Shown here: in pieces, positions 1-8,599 of the stretch | Layout of the letters: each line of letters starts with the position of its first letter | Position numbering within the stretch: the first letter of the stretch is position 1 | NCBI RefSeq assembly: GCF_018139485.1 | Contig: NZ_JAGSNF010000015.1 | Location: 124,001-188,000, forward strand | Source of the DNA: Phycicoccus avicenniae | Lineage (GTDB): Bacteria > Actinomycetota > Actinomycetes > Actinomycetales > Dermatophilaceae | Length of the DNA stretch: 64,000 nt | Reading direction: 5' to 3' | Translations under genes and position numbers: made by a program | Notes under the pieces: model-generated | The model's database searches: none | The model's input: only the letters and a program-made list of their open reading frames with translations | Told to the model about the DNA's origin: nothing

Positions 1-2169
1 CGCGAGACCGGTGAGCCACGCCTTGTCGGAGGGGTCGGTGTGCCCCCACTCGTCGCCGACGACCTTGCCCTGGGTGGCCGAGTGCGCCGGGAAGGACGCC
101 TCGACGAGACCGGGGACGGCGACGACGTCCCACTCCAGGCCCTTCGCGGCGTGCACGGTCATCACCTGGACGGCGTCGGGGCGGGCCTCGACCCAGCCGA
201 GGTCGAGCCCGCGCTCCTCGTCGACGGCGGCCTCGAGCCACGCGAGGAAGCCCCCGAGGCTCGCCCGGTCGGCGCTCGCCGAGAAGGTCGCGGCGACGTC
301 GGCGAAGGCGTCGAGGTGGGCCCGCGCGGCGCCGGGGGTGTAGCCGGGGCGGGCGAGCACCTCGATGTCGAGGCCGAGCGCGACCTCGGCCTCGGCGACG
401 AGCTCGGCGAGGCCGAGCGCGGTCAGACCGCGCAGCCGGTGCACCGCCGCCCCGAGCCCGCTGAGTCGGGACAGGGCCGCGCCGGACAGCCGTTCGCCGT
501 CCCGACCGACCCAGTCGGGCCCGGGCAGGTGCTCGAGGGCCTCGACGATGCTCGCGCGGTCGCCCGCCTCGGGGTCCAGGTCGGCCCCGCGGGCGCGGTG
601 CGTCCCGTCGTAAAGGGCCCGTGACCAGGCGCCGAGGCCGTCGAGGTCGGCGGCACCGAGCCGGCAGGACGGGCCGGTGAGCAGGCGCATGAGCCGGTCA
701 CCCCGGCCGGGGTCCGCGACGACATGGAGGAGGGCGACGAGGTCGGCGACCTCGGGGGTGTGCAGCAGGCCGCCGAGCCCGACGACCTCGTAGGCGACCC
801 CGGCGGCCTCGAGGGCGTCGACGACGGGGTCGAACTGCGAGCGCTTGCGGCACAGCACCGCGGCGCTCGAGCGACCGGGCCGTGCGCGCCGGGCCTGCAG
901 CCACCCGACGAGGTGCTCGGCCTCGTCGCGGGCCGTCTCCAGCCTGGCCGTCGCGACGTGGCCGGGCCCGGCGTCGGGGCGTGGGTCCAGTGGGCGGACC
1001 TCGACGGGGGTCGTCGCGGCGAGCGGGCCGGCGAGGACGTTGGCGGCGTCGAGGACGGTCCGGTCGTTGCGCCAGCTCGTCGACAGGTGGAGCACGGCCG
1101 CGTCGCCGGCGTGGCCGAAGTCGGTGCGGAACCGGTCGAGCGTCGTCGCCGACGCACCGCGCCAGCCGTAGATCGACTGGTGGGGGTCCCCGACGGCGGT
1201 GACCGGCGAGGGTGCACCCGGGGCGACGAAGAGCGCCTGGAGCAGGCGGAGCTGCGCCTCGGAGGTGTCCTGGAACTCGTCGAGGAACACCGCCTTGTAC
1301 CGGGCCCGCTCGGCCGCGCCGACCTGCGGGACGGTCGTCGCGAGCCGGGCCGCGACGGCCATCCGGTCGGCGAAGTCCATCGCGTCCCGCGACCGCTTGA
1401 GCCGGTGGTAGGCCTCGACGACGGGGACGACGGCCGCCCGCTGGCGCAGGACGTCCATCTGCTCGCGCAGCGGGTGCTTCCTCTTCTTCGTCCCCTCGCC
1501 CGGCGGCACGGCCTCGAGGGTGGCGACGACCTCGGCGAGATGCGCGGCGACGTCGTGCGGTTCGACGAGGTGCTCGGCCATCTCGCCGGCGAGGTCGACG
1601 ACGGCCGTCGTCACCGTCGACTCGGCCTTGTCGACGACGTCCATCGGACCGTCCCAGGCGACGACGGCGTCGTGCGCGAACTGCCACGCCGCGGCCTCGG
1701 TGAGCAGTCGACTCTCGGGCTCGACGCCCACCCGCAGGCCGTGCTCGCGGACGATCCGTCCGGCGTACGCGTGGTAGGTCGAGACGTCCGGGGTGTCGTC
1801 GAGCACGGCGGCGCCGTCCTCGGCCTCGGGGGTCCACAGGCCGGCCTCGCGCAGCGTCGCCAGGCGCGCGGCGAGGCGCTCGGACAGCTCGCCGGCCGCC
1901 TTCCGGGTGAAGGTCAGCCCGAGCACCTCGTCGGGCCGGACGAGGCCGTTGGCGACGAGCCAGACGACCCGCGCCGCCATCGTCTCCGTCTTGCCCGACC
2001 CCGCGCCCGCGACGACGAGCAGCGGCTCGAGCGGCGCCTCGATGACGGCCGCCTGCTCCGGCGTGGGGGCGTAGGGCTGGCCGAGCGCCCGGGCGAGCCC
2101 GGCGGCGGTCCAGCGGGGCCGGACGGGGTGGGCCGCGGTCGCGTCGGCCGGGGACGTCGAGGGGGTCAC
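1..2169 (-). CDS. adnB: AdnB, UvrD-like helicase-nuclease subunit (3' part beyond window)
   Basis: This is the motor half of AdnB; 723 codons are present and the reading frame is still open at the left edge. AdnAB is the actinobacterial motor-nuclease that resects double-strand breaks. The UvrD-type motifs look intact: a Q-motif near residue 38, Walker A GAGSGKT with Lys60, DEFQD near residue 296, and the motif V sequence TVHAAKGLEWD near residue 673. The C-terminal RecB-like nuclease domain expected in this family lies outside the window. The GTG start overlaps the adnA stop by 4 bases (GTGA), so the two are translationally coupled. A plain UvrD/PcrA helicase is less likely, because the partner gene carries the AdnA-type nuclease. 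Confidence 0.9.
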   Translation of the reverse strand, partial: MTPSTSPADATAAHPVRPRWTAAGLARALGQPYAPTPEQAAVIEAPLEPLLVVAGAGSGKTETMAARVVWLVANGLVRPDEVLGLTFTRKAAGELSERLAARLATLREAGLWTPEAEDGAAVLDDTPDVSTYHAYAGRIVREHGLRVGVEPESRLLTEAAAWQFAHDAVVAWDGPMDVVDKAESTVTTAVVDLAGEMAEHLVEPHDVAAHLAEVVATLEAVPPGEGTKKRKHPLREQMDVLRQRAAVVPVVEAYHRLKRSRDAMDFADRMAVAARLATTVPQVGAAERARYKAVFLDEFQDTSEAQLRLLQALFVAPGAPSPVTAVGDPHQSIYGWRGASATTLDRFRTDFGHAGDAAVLHLSTSWRNDRTVLDAANVLAGPLAATTPVEVRPLDPRPDAGPGHVATARLETARDEAEHLVGWLQARRARPGRSSAAVLCRKRSQFDPVVDALEAAGVAYEVVGLGGLLHTPEVADLVALLHVVADPGRGDRLMRLLTGPSCRLGAADLDGLGAWSRALYDGTHRARGADLDPEAGDRASIVEALEHLPGPDWVGRDGERLSGAALSRLSGLGAAVHRLRGLTALGLAELVAEAEVALGLDIEVLARPGYTPGAARAHLDAFADVAATFSASADRASLGGFLAWLEAAVDEERGLDLGWVEARPDAVQVMTVHAAKGLEWDVVAVPGLVEASFPAHSATQGKVVGDEWGHTDPSDKAWLTGLA

Positions 2170-5100
2170 ACGCGCCTCCCCTCGGGCTGGGCGGGGCAGG
2201 AGTCCTTGACCTGGCACGTGCCGCAGACGTCCCGGCCCGGGGTCGCGACGAACGTCGCCGCCGCCATGCCGTCGGCCGTCCGGGCGAGCAGGTCGGCCGC
2301 CCACGCGGGGTCCTCGGGGTCCTCGGCGGGGGGGACCTGCACCTGCAGCGTCGTCGTCACCCCGGCGGCCCGCCCGAGCTGGAGCAGGGCGGCGCCACCG
2401 GACCCGGAGCCGTGGGCGGCGAAGGCCCCGTGCTCGGCGGCGAGCTGGTAGGCGCCGAGCTGGCCGTGCCGGGCGAGGTCGGTCTTCGTCGGCTTCCGCG
2501 ACCCGGTCTTGAGGTCGACGATCCGCACCCGCCCGTCGGGGGCGACCTCGACACGGTCGACGGTGCCGGCGACGACCGCGCGGCCGAGCCCGAACCGCAT
2601 CCGCTCCTCGGACGCGGCCCGGCGCCACCCCTGGGCGTCGGCCTCGCGGTGGTACCGGGCCAGCCGGTCGGTCATCGCCCGGGCCCGGTCGAGGTCGCGC
2701 CGGGACAGCCAGCCCGGCGGCATCCCGAGCCGCCCCCAGCGGGCCTCGAGCTCCGCGGCGTAGGTCGCGGCGTCGACGTCGCCGAGGTCGTGGGCGATCT
2801 CGTGGACGAGCGTGCCGATGTCCTGCGCTCCCATCGACGGACCGTCGCCGCCGCTGGCCCGCAGCAGCCACTGCAGTCCGCACTGGCCGAACCGGTCGAT
2901 CGACGACGGCGACACCGGGACGTCGGCGTCCGGGCCGCGGCGCGGGCGGTCGTCGGTCGTGTCGCGCAGGGCCCACCACTGGGCGGGGTCGGCGCCGCGC
3001 ACCTCCTCCCGGGTCAGCCGGGCCAGCGTCGTCACCGCGTCCCCGCGCACCGAGCCGTCGGCGTCGAGGAGGGACCGGCGCAGCTCGCCGACGAGGCCGT
3101 CGAGCGTCAGCGGCCGGGGGACGTCGGTGAAGGGACGGGCGTCGGGGCGCGGGTCGACGACGTCGAGGTACGGCGAGGGCTGCTCGTCCTCGCTGCGGAC
3201 GGCGGTGACGACGAGACGGTGGGCCGCACGGGTCACGGCGACGAGGAAGAGCCGGGTCTCGTCGTGGCGGACCTGCGCGCGGGCGGCCCTGGGGTCGGTC
3301 GAGCGGCCCGCGACGACGTCGACGAGGTCGCTCGACCCGAGGAGCGACCCGCGCAGGCGCAGGTCGGGCCAGACCCCGTCCTGGACCCCGGCCACGACGA
3401 CGAGGTCCCACGAGAGCCCGGCCGCCGCGGCGGGCGTGAGGAGTGCGACGGACTCCCCCGGCGCCGCCCGCGCGGCGAGGGTGTCGCCGGCGACGTCCTG
3501 GCCGAGGAGGTGCTCGAGGAAGTCCGCGGGGCGCGACGCAGGGAGCCGGTCGACGAAGCGGGCGGCGGCGTCGAAGAGGCCGAGGACGGCGTCGAGGTCG
3601 CGGTCGGCGCGGGTGCCCGCCGGTCCGCCGGCGAGGGCCGTCGTCCGCCACGGGTCGGCGAGACCGGCGGCGCTCCACATCGCCCAGAGCACCTCCTCGA
3701 CCCCCCGCGAGTCGGCGAGCGCCTCGGTGGCCGCCCGGAGCACCCGGTGCACGCGCCACGCCGGCCGGGCCTCGGGGCCGACCCGCTCGAGGGCCGCGGG
3801 GGCGAGGACGGCCTCGGCGAGCAGGACGTCGCTCGGCCGGCCGCCGCCGTCGTCGAGCTCGACCCGGCGCAGGGCCCGCCGCAACCGCCTCAGGCCCACC
3901 GCGTCGGCGCCGCCGAGCGGGGAGCCGAGGACGTCGACGACGACGTCTGGGTCCAGCGTCTCGTCGCCGGCGTGGACCTCGAGGGCGCACCGCAGCAGCG
4001 CGAGGAACGGCCGCACCGCGGCCTCGTCGCGGACCGGCAGCTCGGTGGCCGCGGTGTCGACGGGGACGCCCGCCGCCCGCAGCACGCGGCGCAGGGTGGC
4101 GGTGCGGGAGCCGCCGCGGACGAGGACGGCCATCCGGCTCCACGGGACCCCGTGCCGCAGGCGGGCCTCGCGCAGGCGGGCCGCGACGTAGGACGCCTCC
4201 TGCGCGCCGGTCCGCAGCAGGTGCGCCTCGACCGCGCCGGGGTCCTCGCCGGCGGGGCTCGGCGACCGGTGCGCCGTCCCGCCGACGACGCCGACGTGCG
4301 CGGTGACGCGGGTGGCCGCGGCGGCGACCTCCGAAGGACTGCGATGACCGTGGCCGAGGAGCACCGTCGCCGCGTCCGGCCAGGAGCGCAGGAAGAGGCG
4401 CGGGTCCGCCCCGCGGAAGGTCTGGGTCGCGGCGTCCGGGTCCCCCGTGAGGACGAGCGGGACGGCGCCGTCGCCCGTGACGACCCGCAGCAGCCGCAGC
4501 CCCGCCGGGGTGAGCTCCTGGGCGTCGTCGACGACGACGAGCCGCAGCCGCCCGCGGATCCGGTCGAGGGCCGCGGGGTCGGTCTCGAGGAGGTCGGCGG
4601 CAGCGCCCAGCACGGCCGCCGGGTCGTACGCCCCGGCGGCGGACAGGGCGGTGACGTCCTCGTACTCGCGGAGCACCGCGGCGCCCGCGGTCCACTCGGG
4701 CCGGTCGTGCTCCTGCGCGAGCGCCTCGAGGTCCTCGGGGGTGAGGCCGAGCTCGACGGCCCGCATGAGGAGGTCGCGCAGCTCGGTGCGGAAGCCCCGG
4801 GTCGGCAGGGCGAGCCGGACCGACTCCGGCCACGGCGGCGACGGGGTGCCGCCGACCTCGTGCCCGACGAGGAGCTCGCGGAGGATGACGTCCTGCTCCG
4901 GTCCGCTGAGGAGACGCGGTGTCGGGTCCCCGGCGAGCGCGGCGGCCTCACGCAGCAGCCCGAAGCCGAAGGACTGGTGGGTTCGGGCGAGCGGGGTCGT
5001 CGTCGTCCCGCCGACCCGGGCGGTGACGACGTCGCGCAGCCGGGCCGCGGCGAGCCGGGTGGGGGCGAGGAGCAGGCAGGAGTCGGCCGGGAACCCGTCG

Positions 5101-5264
5101 GCGACGGCCCGCACGACCCGCTCGACGGCGACGGTGCTCGTCCCGGTGCCCGGGGCGCCGAGCACCCGCACGACCGGCGCCGACGCCTCGACCGCGGCGC
5201 GCTGGTCGGCGTCGAGGTCGGGGGCGTCGGCCGACGTGGCCGGCGGTCGGGTGAGGACGAGCAT
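2166..5264 (-). CDS. adnA: AdnA, helicase-nuclease subunit with degenerate motor
   Basis: A 1032-residue partner of AdnB. The N-terminal UvrD-like motor is degenerate. Walker A reads GAPGTGTST, with Thr42 where the catalytic Lys belongs. Motif II is DDAQE (near residue 245), and motif V is TPAAAAGLSWD (near 611) instead of THxxKGLEW. The C-terminal RecB-type nuclease looks intact: VDRVEV, then VDLKTGS near residue 918, then QLGAYQ. It is framed by one Cys near residue 794 and a terminal CGTC/CP trio, the usual 4Fe-4S nuclease ligands. The ATG at 5264 is chosen because the protein then begins directly before the Q-motif; an in-frame GTG at 5342 has no ribosome site. Inference: ATP hydrolysis in the complex is done by AdnB. 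Confidence 0.9.
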   Translation of the reverse strand: MLVLTRPPATSADAPDLDADQRAAVEASAPVVRVLGAPGTGTSTVAVERVVRAVADGFPADSCLLLAPTRLAAARLRDVVTARVGGTTTTPLARTHQSFGFGLLREAAALAGDPTPRLLSGPEQDVILRELLVGHEVGGTPSPPWPESVRLALPTRGFRTELRDLLMRAVELGLTPEDLEALAQEHDRPEWTAGAAVLREYEDVTALSAAGAYDPAAVLGAAADLLETDPAALDRIRGRLRLVVVDDAQELTPAGLRLLRVVTGDGAVPLVLTGDPDAATQTFRGADPRLFLRSWPDAATVLLGHGHRSPSEVAAAATRVTAHVGVVGGTAHRSPSPAGEDPGAVEAHLLRTGAQEASYVAARLREARLRHGVPWSRMAVLVRGGSRTATLRRVLRAAGVPVDTAATELPVRDEAAVRPFLALLRCALEVHAGDETLDPDVVVDVLGSPLGGADAVGLRRLRRALRRVELDDGGGRPSDVLLAEAVLAPAALERVGPEARPAWRVHRVLRAATEALADSRGVEEVLWAMWSAAGLADPWRTTALAGGPAGTRADRDLDAVLGLFDAAARFVDRLPASRPADFLEHLLGQDVAGDTLAARAAPGESVALLTPAAAAGLSWDLVVVAGVQDGVWPDLRLRGSLLGSSDLVDVVAGRSTDPRAARAQVRHDETRLFLVAVTRAAHRLVVTAVRSEDEQPSPYLDVVDPRPDARPFTDVPRPLTLDGLVGELRRSLLDADGSVRGDAVTTLARLTREEVRGADPAQWWALRDTTDDRPRRGPDADVPVSPSSIDRFGQCGLQWLLRASGGDGPSMGAQDIGTLVHEIAHDLGDVDAATYAAELEARWGRLGMPPGWLSRRDLDRARAMTDRLARYHREADAQGWRRAASEERMRFGLGRAVVAGTVDRVEVAPDGRVRIVDLKTGSRKPTKTDLARHGQLGAYQLAAEHGAFAAHGSGSGGAALLQLGRAAGVTTTLQVQVPPAEDPEDPAWAADLLARTADGMAAATFVATPGRDVCGTCQVKDSCPAQPEGRRV

Positions 5265-5372
5265 GCGGGCGATTTCACCACGCCGGGCCGACAGCCGCCG
5301 CACCCGGAGCCGGTGCTCGACGGGACGGTGGGTGTACGTCACGCACCGTCGGGCACCGGGCGCTCCGGCCGC

Positions 5373-5804
5373 TCAGAGACGGTCGAGCGTGTGCGGGTCC
5401 TCCTCACCCCCGAAGTACCGGTCGAGGACGGCCCGGAACGGCTGGCCGTCGCCCCCGCCCGCCACCGACGCCCGGAGGAACACCGTCATCGACGAGCGCA
5501 GCTTCACCGCGTCGACGGGACCGAGCACGGCGGTGGCGTCGGACCCCTCCAGCCCGAGCAGCGCCTCGCAGCACTCCCGCAGCCGCGGCCCGAGGACGGG
5601 GTGCGCGAGGTACGCCCTCGCCTCGTCGAGGCCGTCGAGCCCGTAGGCCTGCGACGTGGCGCTGCGTCCGAGACCGGAGACCTGCGGCAGCACGAACCAG
5701 ATCCAGTGCCCCGTCTTGTGCCCGGACCGCAGCTCGCGCAGGGCCTGGTCGTACGTGCCGCCGCGGTCCTGGGCGTCGACGAACCGTGAGAGGTCGTGCT
5801 CCAT
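5373..5804 (-). CDS. DUF1810 family protein
   Basis: A 143-residue soluble protein with the DUF1810 pattern: an N-terminal DLSRFVDAQ, then the aromatic GHKTGHWIWFVLPQ segment, SQAYGL, and a central AYLAHPVLGPRL helix. The family is common in bacteria and its biochemical role is not established. The ATG at 5804 follows a GGTGGGG ribosome site; a GTG five codons upstream is possible. It lies between adnA and moeZ on the same strand, but the 45-base gap to moeZ leaves operon membership open. Family assignment is by recalled motif only. Confidence 0.8.
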   Translation of the reverse strand: MEHDLSRFVDAQDRGGTYDQALRELRSGHKTGHWIWFVLPQVSGLGRSATSQAYGLDGLDEARAYLAHPVLGPRLRECCEALLGLEGSDATAVLGPVDAVKLRSSMTVFLRASVAGGGDGQPFRAVLDRYFGGEEDPHTLDRL

Positions 5805-5849
5805 CGCCCCACCCTGCACCCGGTGCGGCGGCCGGCGCGACCGGGCGGC

Positions 5850-7028
5850 TCAGTACGTCGGGACGGACGGGTCGACGTCGCGCGACCACGCGAGGACCCC
5901 GCCGGCCACGTCGACGGCATCCACCCCACGGGCCCGGAGGAGGTCGACGGCCTCGGCGGAGCGGCCCCCAGACTTGCAGTGCACGTAGACCCGTCCGTCG
6001 GCGCCGGGCACGACCGCGCCGTCGCGGACCTCGCCGACGGGCAGGAGCACCGAGCCCGGGATGGCGGCGACGTCCCGCTCCCCCGGCTCGCGGACGTCCA
6101 GGAGGGTGAAGGCCACCTCCCCCGCGGACCGGCGACCCAGCAGCCCCTCGAGCTCCGCGACGTCGACGACCGGGCGGTCGCCCGTCACCGCGGGCACCGG
6201 CACCTCGGGGGCCGCCGTCGACCAGCCGAGCGGCGCCGTGACGTCCGCCCCACTGCCGCAGACCCGGCACCCAAGGTCGCGCCGCACGGGCACGGCGTCC
6301 CACGACTGGGCCAGGGCGTCGTGGACGAGCAGGCGCCCGACGAGCACCTCGCCGATGCCCGTGACGAGCTTGACGGCCTCGGTCGCCATGACCGACCCGA
6401 CCGACGCGCACACGGCGCCCAGCACCCCGCCGACGGCGCACGAGGGGACCGCCCCCGGCGCCGGCTGTCGCGGGAAGACGCAGGCGTAGCACGGCCCCTC
6501 ACCGGCCCACCACACCGAGACCTGCCCGTCGAAGCGGAACACCGACCCCCAGACGTGTGGGATGCCGAGCCGGGCGCACGCGTCGCCGACGAGGTAGCGG
6601 GTCGGGAAGTTGTCGGCACCGTCGAGGACGAGGTCGTAGTCCGCGAGGACCGTGAGTGCGGTCTCCTCGGTGAGCCGCTCGCCGTGCCGGACGACCGTCG
6701 TGTCCGGGGAGATGGCGGCGACGGACTCGGCGGCGGAGTCGACCTTGGCCCGCCCGACGTCGTCGACGCCGTGGACAACCTGGCGTTGGAGGTTCGTCGA
6801 CTCGACGACGTCGTCGTCGACGACCCCGATCGTCCCGACGCCCGCGGCCGCGAGGTAGAGCAGCGCCGGCGACCCGAGCCCGCCCGCCCCGACGACGAGC
6901 ACCCGCGCCGCCCTCAGCCGACGCTGGCCGTCGACGCCGAGGTCGGGCAGGAGCAGGTGCCGGGCGAACCGGGTGCGCTCGGTGGCGGAGAGCTCCGGCC
7001 CCGGTGGGACGAGCGGGGTGCGCGCCAT
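5850..7028 (-). CDS. moeZ: MoeZ-type sulfur-carrier adenylyltransferase/sulfurtransferase
   Basis: A 392-residue two-domain enzyme. Residues about 15-265 form the ThiF/MoeB adenylylation domain, with VVGAGGLGSP, DDDVV, NLQRQ and a D-G-A-DNFPTRY segment, plus two CxxC pairs (CYAC and CRVC) for structural zinc. Residues about 285-392 form a rhodanese domain with the persulfide Cys351 in HCKSGGRS. The family adenylates the C-terminal Gly-Gly of MoaD/ThiS/CysO-type carriers and then moves sulfur onto them, feeding molybdopterin, thiamine or cysteine synthesis. A TAGGTT -10 sits 6 bases before the ATG, so the mRNA is probably leaderless. A MoeB-like gene near adnAB is also found in mycobacteria. 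Confidence 0.92.
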   Translation of the reverse strand: MARTPLVPPGPELSATERTRFARHLLLPDLGVDGQRRLRAARVLVVGAGGLGSPALLYLAAAGVGTIGVVDDDVVESTNLQRQVVHGVDDVGRAKVDSAAESVAAISPDTTVVRHGERLTEETALTVLADYDLVLDGADNFPTRYLVGDACARLGIPHVWGSVFRFDGQVSVWWAGEGPCYACVFPRQPAPGAVPSCAVGGVLGAVCASVGSVMATEAVKLVTGIGEVLVGRLLVHDALAQSWDAVPVRRDLGCRVCGSGADVTAPLGWSTAAPEVPVPAVTGDRPVVDVAELEGLLGRRSAGEVAFTLLDVREPGERDVAAIPGSVLLPVGEVRDGAVVPGADGRVYVHCKSGGRSAEAVDLLRARGVDAVDVAGGVLAWSRDVDPSVPTY

Positions 7029-7034
7029 GCCCGG

Positions 7035-7040
7035 AACCTA
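7035..7040 (-). promoter_or_regulatory. -10 element of moeZ (leaderless)
   Basis: TAGGTT on the minus strand, with 6 bases to the ATG at 7028. This geometry places the transcription start at or next to the start codon. No convincing -35 is visible. Confidence 0.5.
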
Positions 7041-7071
7041 ACACCGCGCGGGTCGCCGACGTCGCGGGCGA

Positions 7072-7087
7072 CCTACCCGTCCGTAGG
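7072..7087. promoter_or_regulatory. inverted repeat over TetR promoter
   Basis: CCTAC and GTAGG arms separated by 6 bases. The right arm overlaps a TAGGAT -10-like hexamer (7084-7089) reading toward the TetR gene. It could be the autoregulatory site of that TetR; five-base arms are short, so confidence is low. Confidence 0.3.
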
Positions 7088-7135
7088 ATGTGGGGCGCCC
7101 ACGTGGACCGGGCACTGCCGCACACCGGAGGACCC

Positions 7136-7756
7136 ATGTCGAGCGTCACCCCAGCCCGCAGCGCACGGATGCCGCGCAGCGAGCGCCGCGCCCAGCTGCT
7201 GGAGGCCGCCCAGGCCGTCTTCGTCCAGTCCGGCTACCACGCCGCGGCGATGGACGAGATCGCCGAGCGCGCCGGGGTGTCCAAGCCGGTCCTCTACCAG
7301 CACTTCCCCGGCAAGCTCGACCTCTACCTCGCGCTGCTCGACACCCACTGCGACACCCTCGAGCAGCTCGTCCGCCGCGCCCTCGAGACGACGGAGGGCG
7401 ACAACGAGGTCCGGGTCCGCGCCACGGTCGCTGCCTACTTCGACTTCGTCACCCGTGAGGACGCCGCCTTCCGGATGGTCTTCGAGTCCGACCTCACGAG
7501 CGTCCCGCAGGTGCGGGCCCGCCTCGACGGGGTGGAGATGTCGTGCGCCGAGGCGATCTCCGAGGTCATCGCCGAGGACACCGGCGTCGACGACGAGCGG
7601 GCCCTGCTCCTCGGCTCGGCCCTCGCCGGGATGGCCCAGGTCGCCGCGCGGCACTGGCTCGCCCAGGGCGGGGACATCCCCGAGGAGGAGGCGGCCCGGA
7701 TGATCAGCACGCTCGCGTGGCGCGGCCTGGGCTCGTTCCCGAAGGTCGGCGGCTGA
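7136..7756 (+). CDS. TetR/AcrR family regulator
   Basis: A 206-residue repressor. The N-terminal helix-turn-helix spans roughly residues 16-65 (AVFVQSGYHAAAMDEIAERAG, then VSKPVLYQHFPGK), followed by an all-helical ligand/dimer domain. The ATG is chosen for the GGAGG six bases upstream; the open frame extends further but lacks a site. It is divergent from moeZ and upstream of a DUF3107 gene, the same arrangement as mycobacterial Rv3208-Rv3208A, so it is a conserved actinobacterial regulator of unknown ligand. A CCTAC/GTAGG repeat over its -10 may be its own operator. Confidence 0.88.
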   Translation: MSSVTPARSARMPRSERRAQLLEAAQAVFVQSGYHAAAMDEIAERAGVSKPVLYQHFPGKLDLYLALLDTHCDTLEQLVRRALETTEGDNEVRVRATVAAYFDFVTREDAAFRMVFESDLTSVPQVRARLDGVEMSCAEAISEVIAEDTGVDDERALLLGSALAGMAQVAARHWLAQGGDIPEEEAARMISTLAWRGLGSFPKVGG

Positions 7757-7873
7757 GCCCTCGGCGAACACGCTCGCCCGGCGGAACAGGGTCCCGACGG
7801 CGACGGTTAGCCTGAGCGACGAACGCACCCACCGCGCGGCCCCTGCCGCGCCGCTGACGAAAGGTCGTGCCCC

Positions 7874-8101
7874 GTGGAGGTCACCATCGGCGTCCAGAAC
7901 GTCGCCCGCGAGATCACCGTCGAGACCGACGCCGACTCCGACGAGGTCGCGAAGGCCGTCGACACCGCCCTCGCCTCCCCCGAGGGCGTGCTGCGCCTCA
8001 CCGACAGCAAGGGCCGGACGATCCTCGTCCCGGGGCGGGCCGTCGGCTGGGTCCAGGTCGGCGAGTCCGAGAAGGGCCGCGTCGGCTTCCACTCCCTCTG
8101 A
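7874..8101 (+). CDS. DUF3107 small conserved actinobacterial protein
   Basis: A 75-residue protein starting MEVTIGVQNVAREI and containing GRTILVPGRAVGWVQVGE; both are recognisable DUF3107 signatures (mycobacterial Rv3208A type). The role is unknown; the short beta-rich sequence suggests a compact single domain. The GTG start follows AAAGG by 9 bases; an out-of-frame GTG at 7867 was not used. It lies 117 bases after the TetR gene, possibly in the same transcript, with a second potential -10 (TAGCCT, 7807-7812) in between. Confidence 0.88.
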   Translation: MEVTIGVQNVAREITVETDADSDEVAKAVDTALASPEGVLRLTDSKGRTILVPGRAVGWVQVGESEKGRVGFHSL

Positions 8102-8263
8102 CCTGCCACGACGCCTGCGCGCCACGCCGGTTCGACGATTGACGCTCGTTCTCGGCGAGGTCTAGCGTCCGAGGTGAGCCGGGGTCCCCGGCCCCCGCGA
8201 CCGGCCCCGGTCGGTCGCGGACGGATCAGCCCGGGACAGCACGCCCGGGGAAGGAGCGCGACC

Positions 8264-8530
8264 GTGTCCATCATCGGCTCGATCATCGCCGGCATCATCG
8301 TCGGCGTCCTCGCCCGCGTCGTCCTGCCGGGCCGGCAGAACATCAGCGTCATCATGACGATCGTCCTCGGCATCCTCGGCGCCGTCATCGGCTGGTTCCT
8401 CGCGGCCGGGATCGGCGTCGAGAGCACCGGCGGTGTCGACTGGATCCGCTGGCTCATCTCGATCGTCGTCGCGGCGGTCCTCATCGTCGGCTACGAGCGC
8501 TTCACCGCCTCCCGGGGCGCCACCCGCTGA
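8264..8530 (+). CDS. GlsB/YeaQ/YmgE family membrane protein
   Basis: An 88-residue membrane protein with three hydrophobic segments: IIGSIIAGIIVGVLAR, then ISVIMTIVLGILGAVIGWFL, then WLISIVVAAVLIVGYER. The Gly-rich first helix followed by a LPGRQ turn is typical of the transglycosylase-associated (GlsB) family, often induced in envelope or general stress; its molecular function is uncertain. The GTG start is fixed by AAGGAG 7 bases upstream. It ends just before a strong bidirectional terminator. Confidence 0.85.
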   Translation: MSIIGSIIAGIIVGVLARVVLPGRQNISVIMTIVLGILGAVIGWFLAAGIGVESTGGVDWIRWLISIVVAAVLIVGYERFTASRGATR

Positions 8531-8547
8531 CCGCACCACCGCCACGT

Positions 8548-8582
8548 CGGAGGGCCCCCGCCACCACGGCGGGGGCCCTCCG
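8548..8582. terminator. strong bidirectional intrinsic terminator
   Basis: A perfect 15-bp stem (8548-8562 with 8568-8582) and 5-base loop between the convergent GlsB-family and ferritin-like genes. There is no long T-run, as is usual in GC-rich actinobacteria. Confidence 0.8.
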
Positions 8583-8599
8583 TCGTGGGGAGCGGCCGT

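Noticed and set aside
724-2451. Plus-strand 575-codon frame
   Set aside because: Antisense shadow of adnB; no motifs.
2412-5789. Plus-strand open frame of 1125 codons opposite adnA
   Set aside because: Composition is Arg/Gly/Glu/Val-rich with no domain, typical of the antisense frame of a GC-rich gene; the opposite strand encodes a clear helicase-nuclease.
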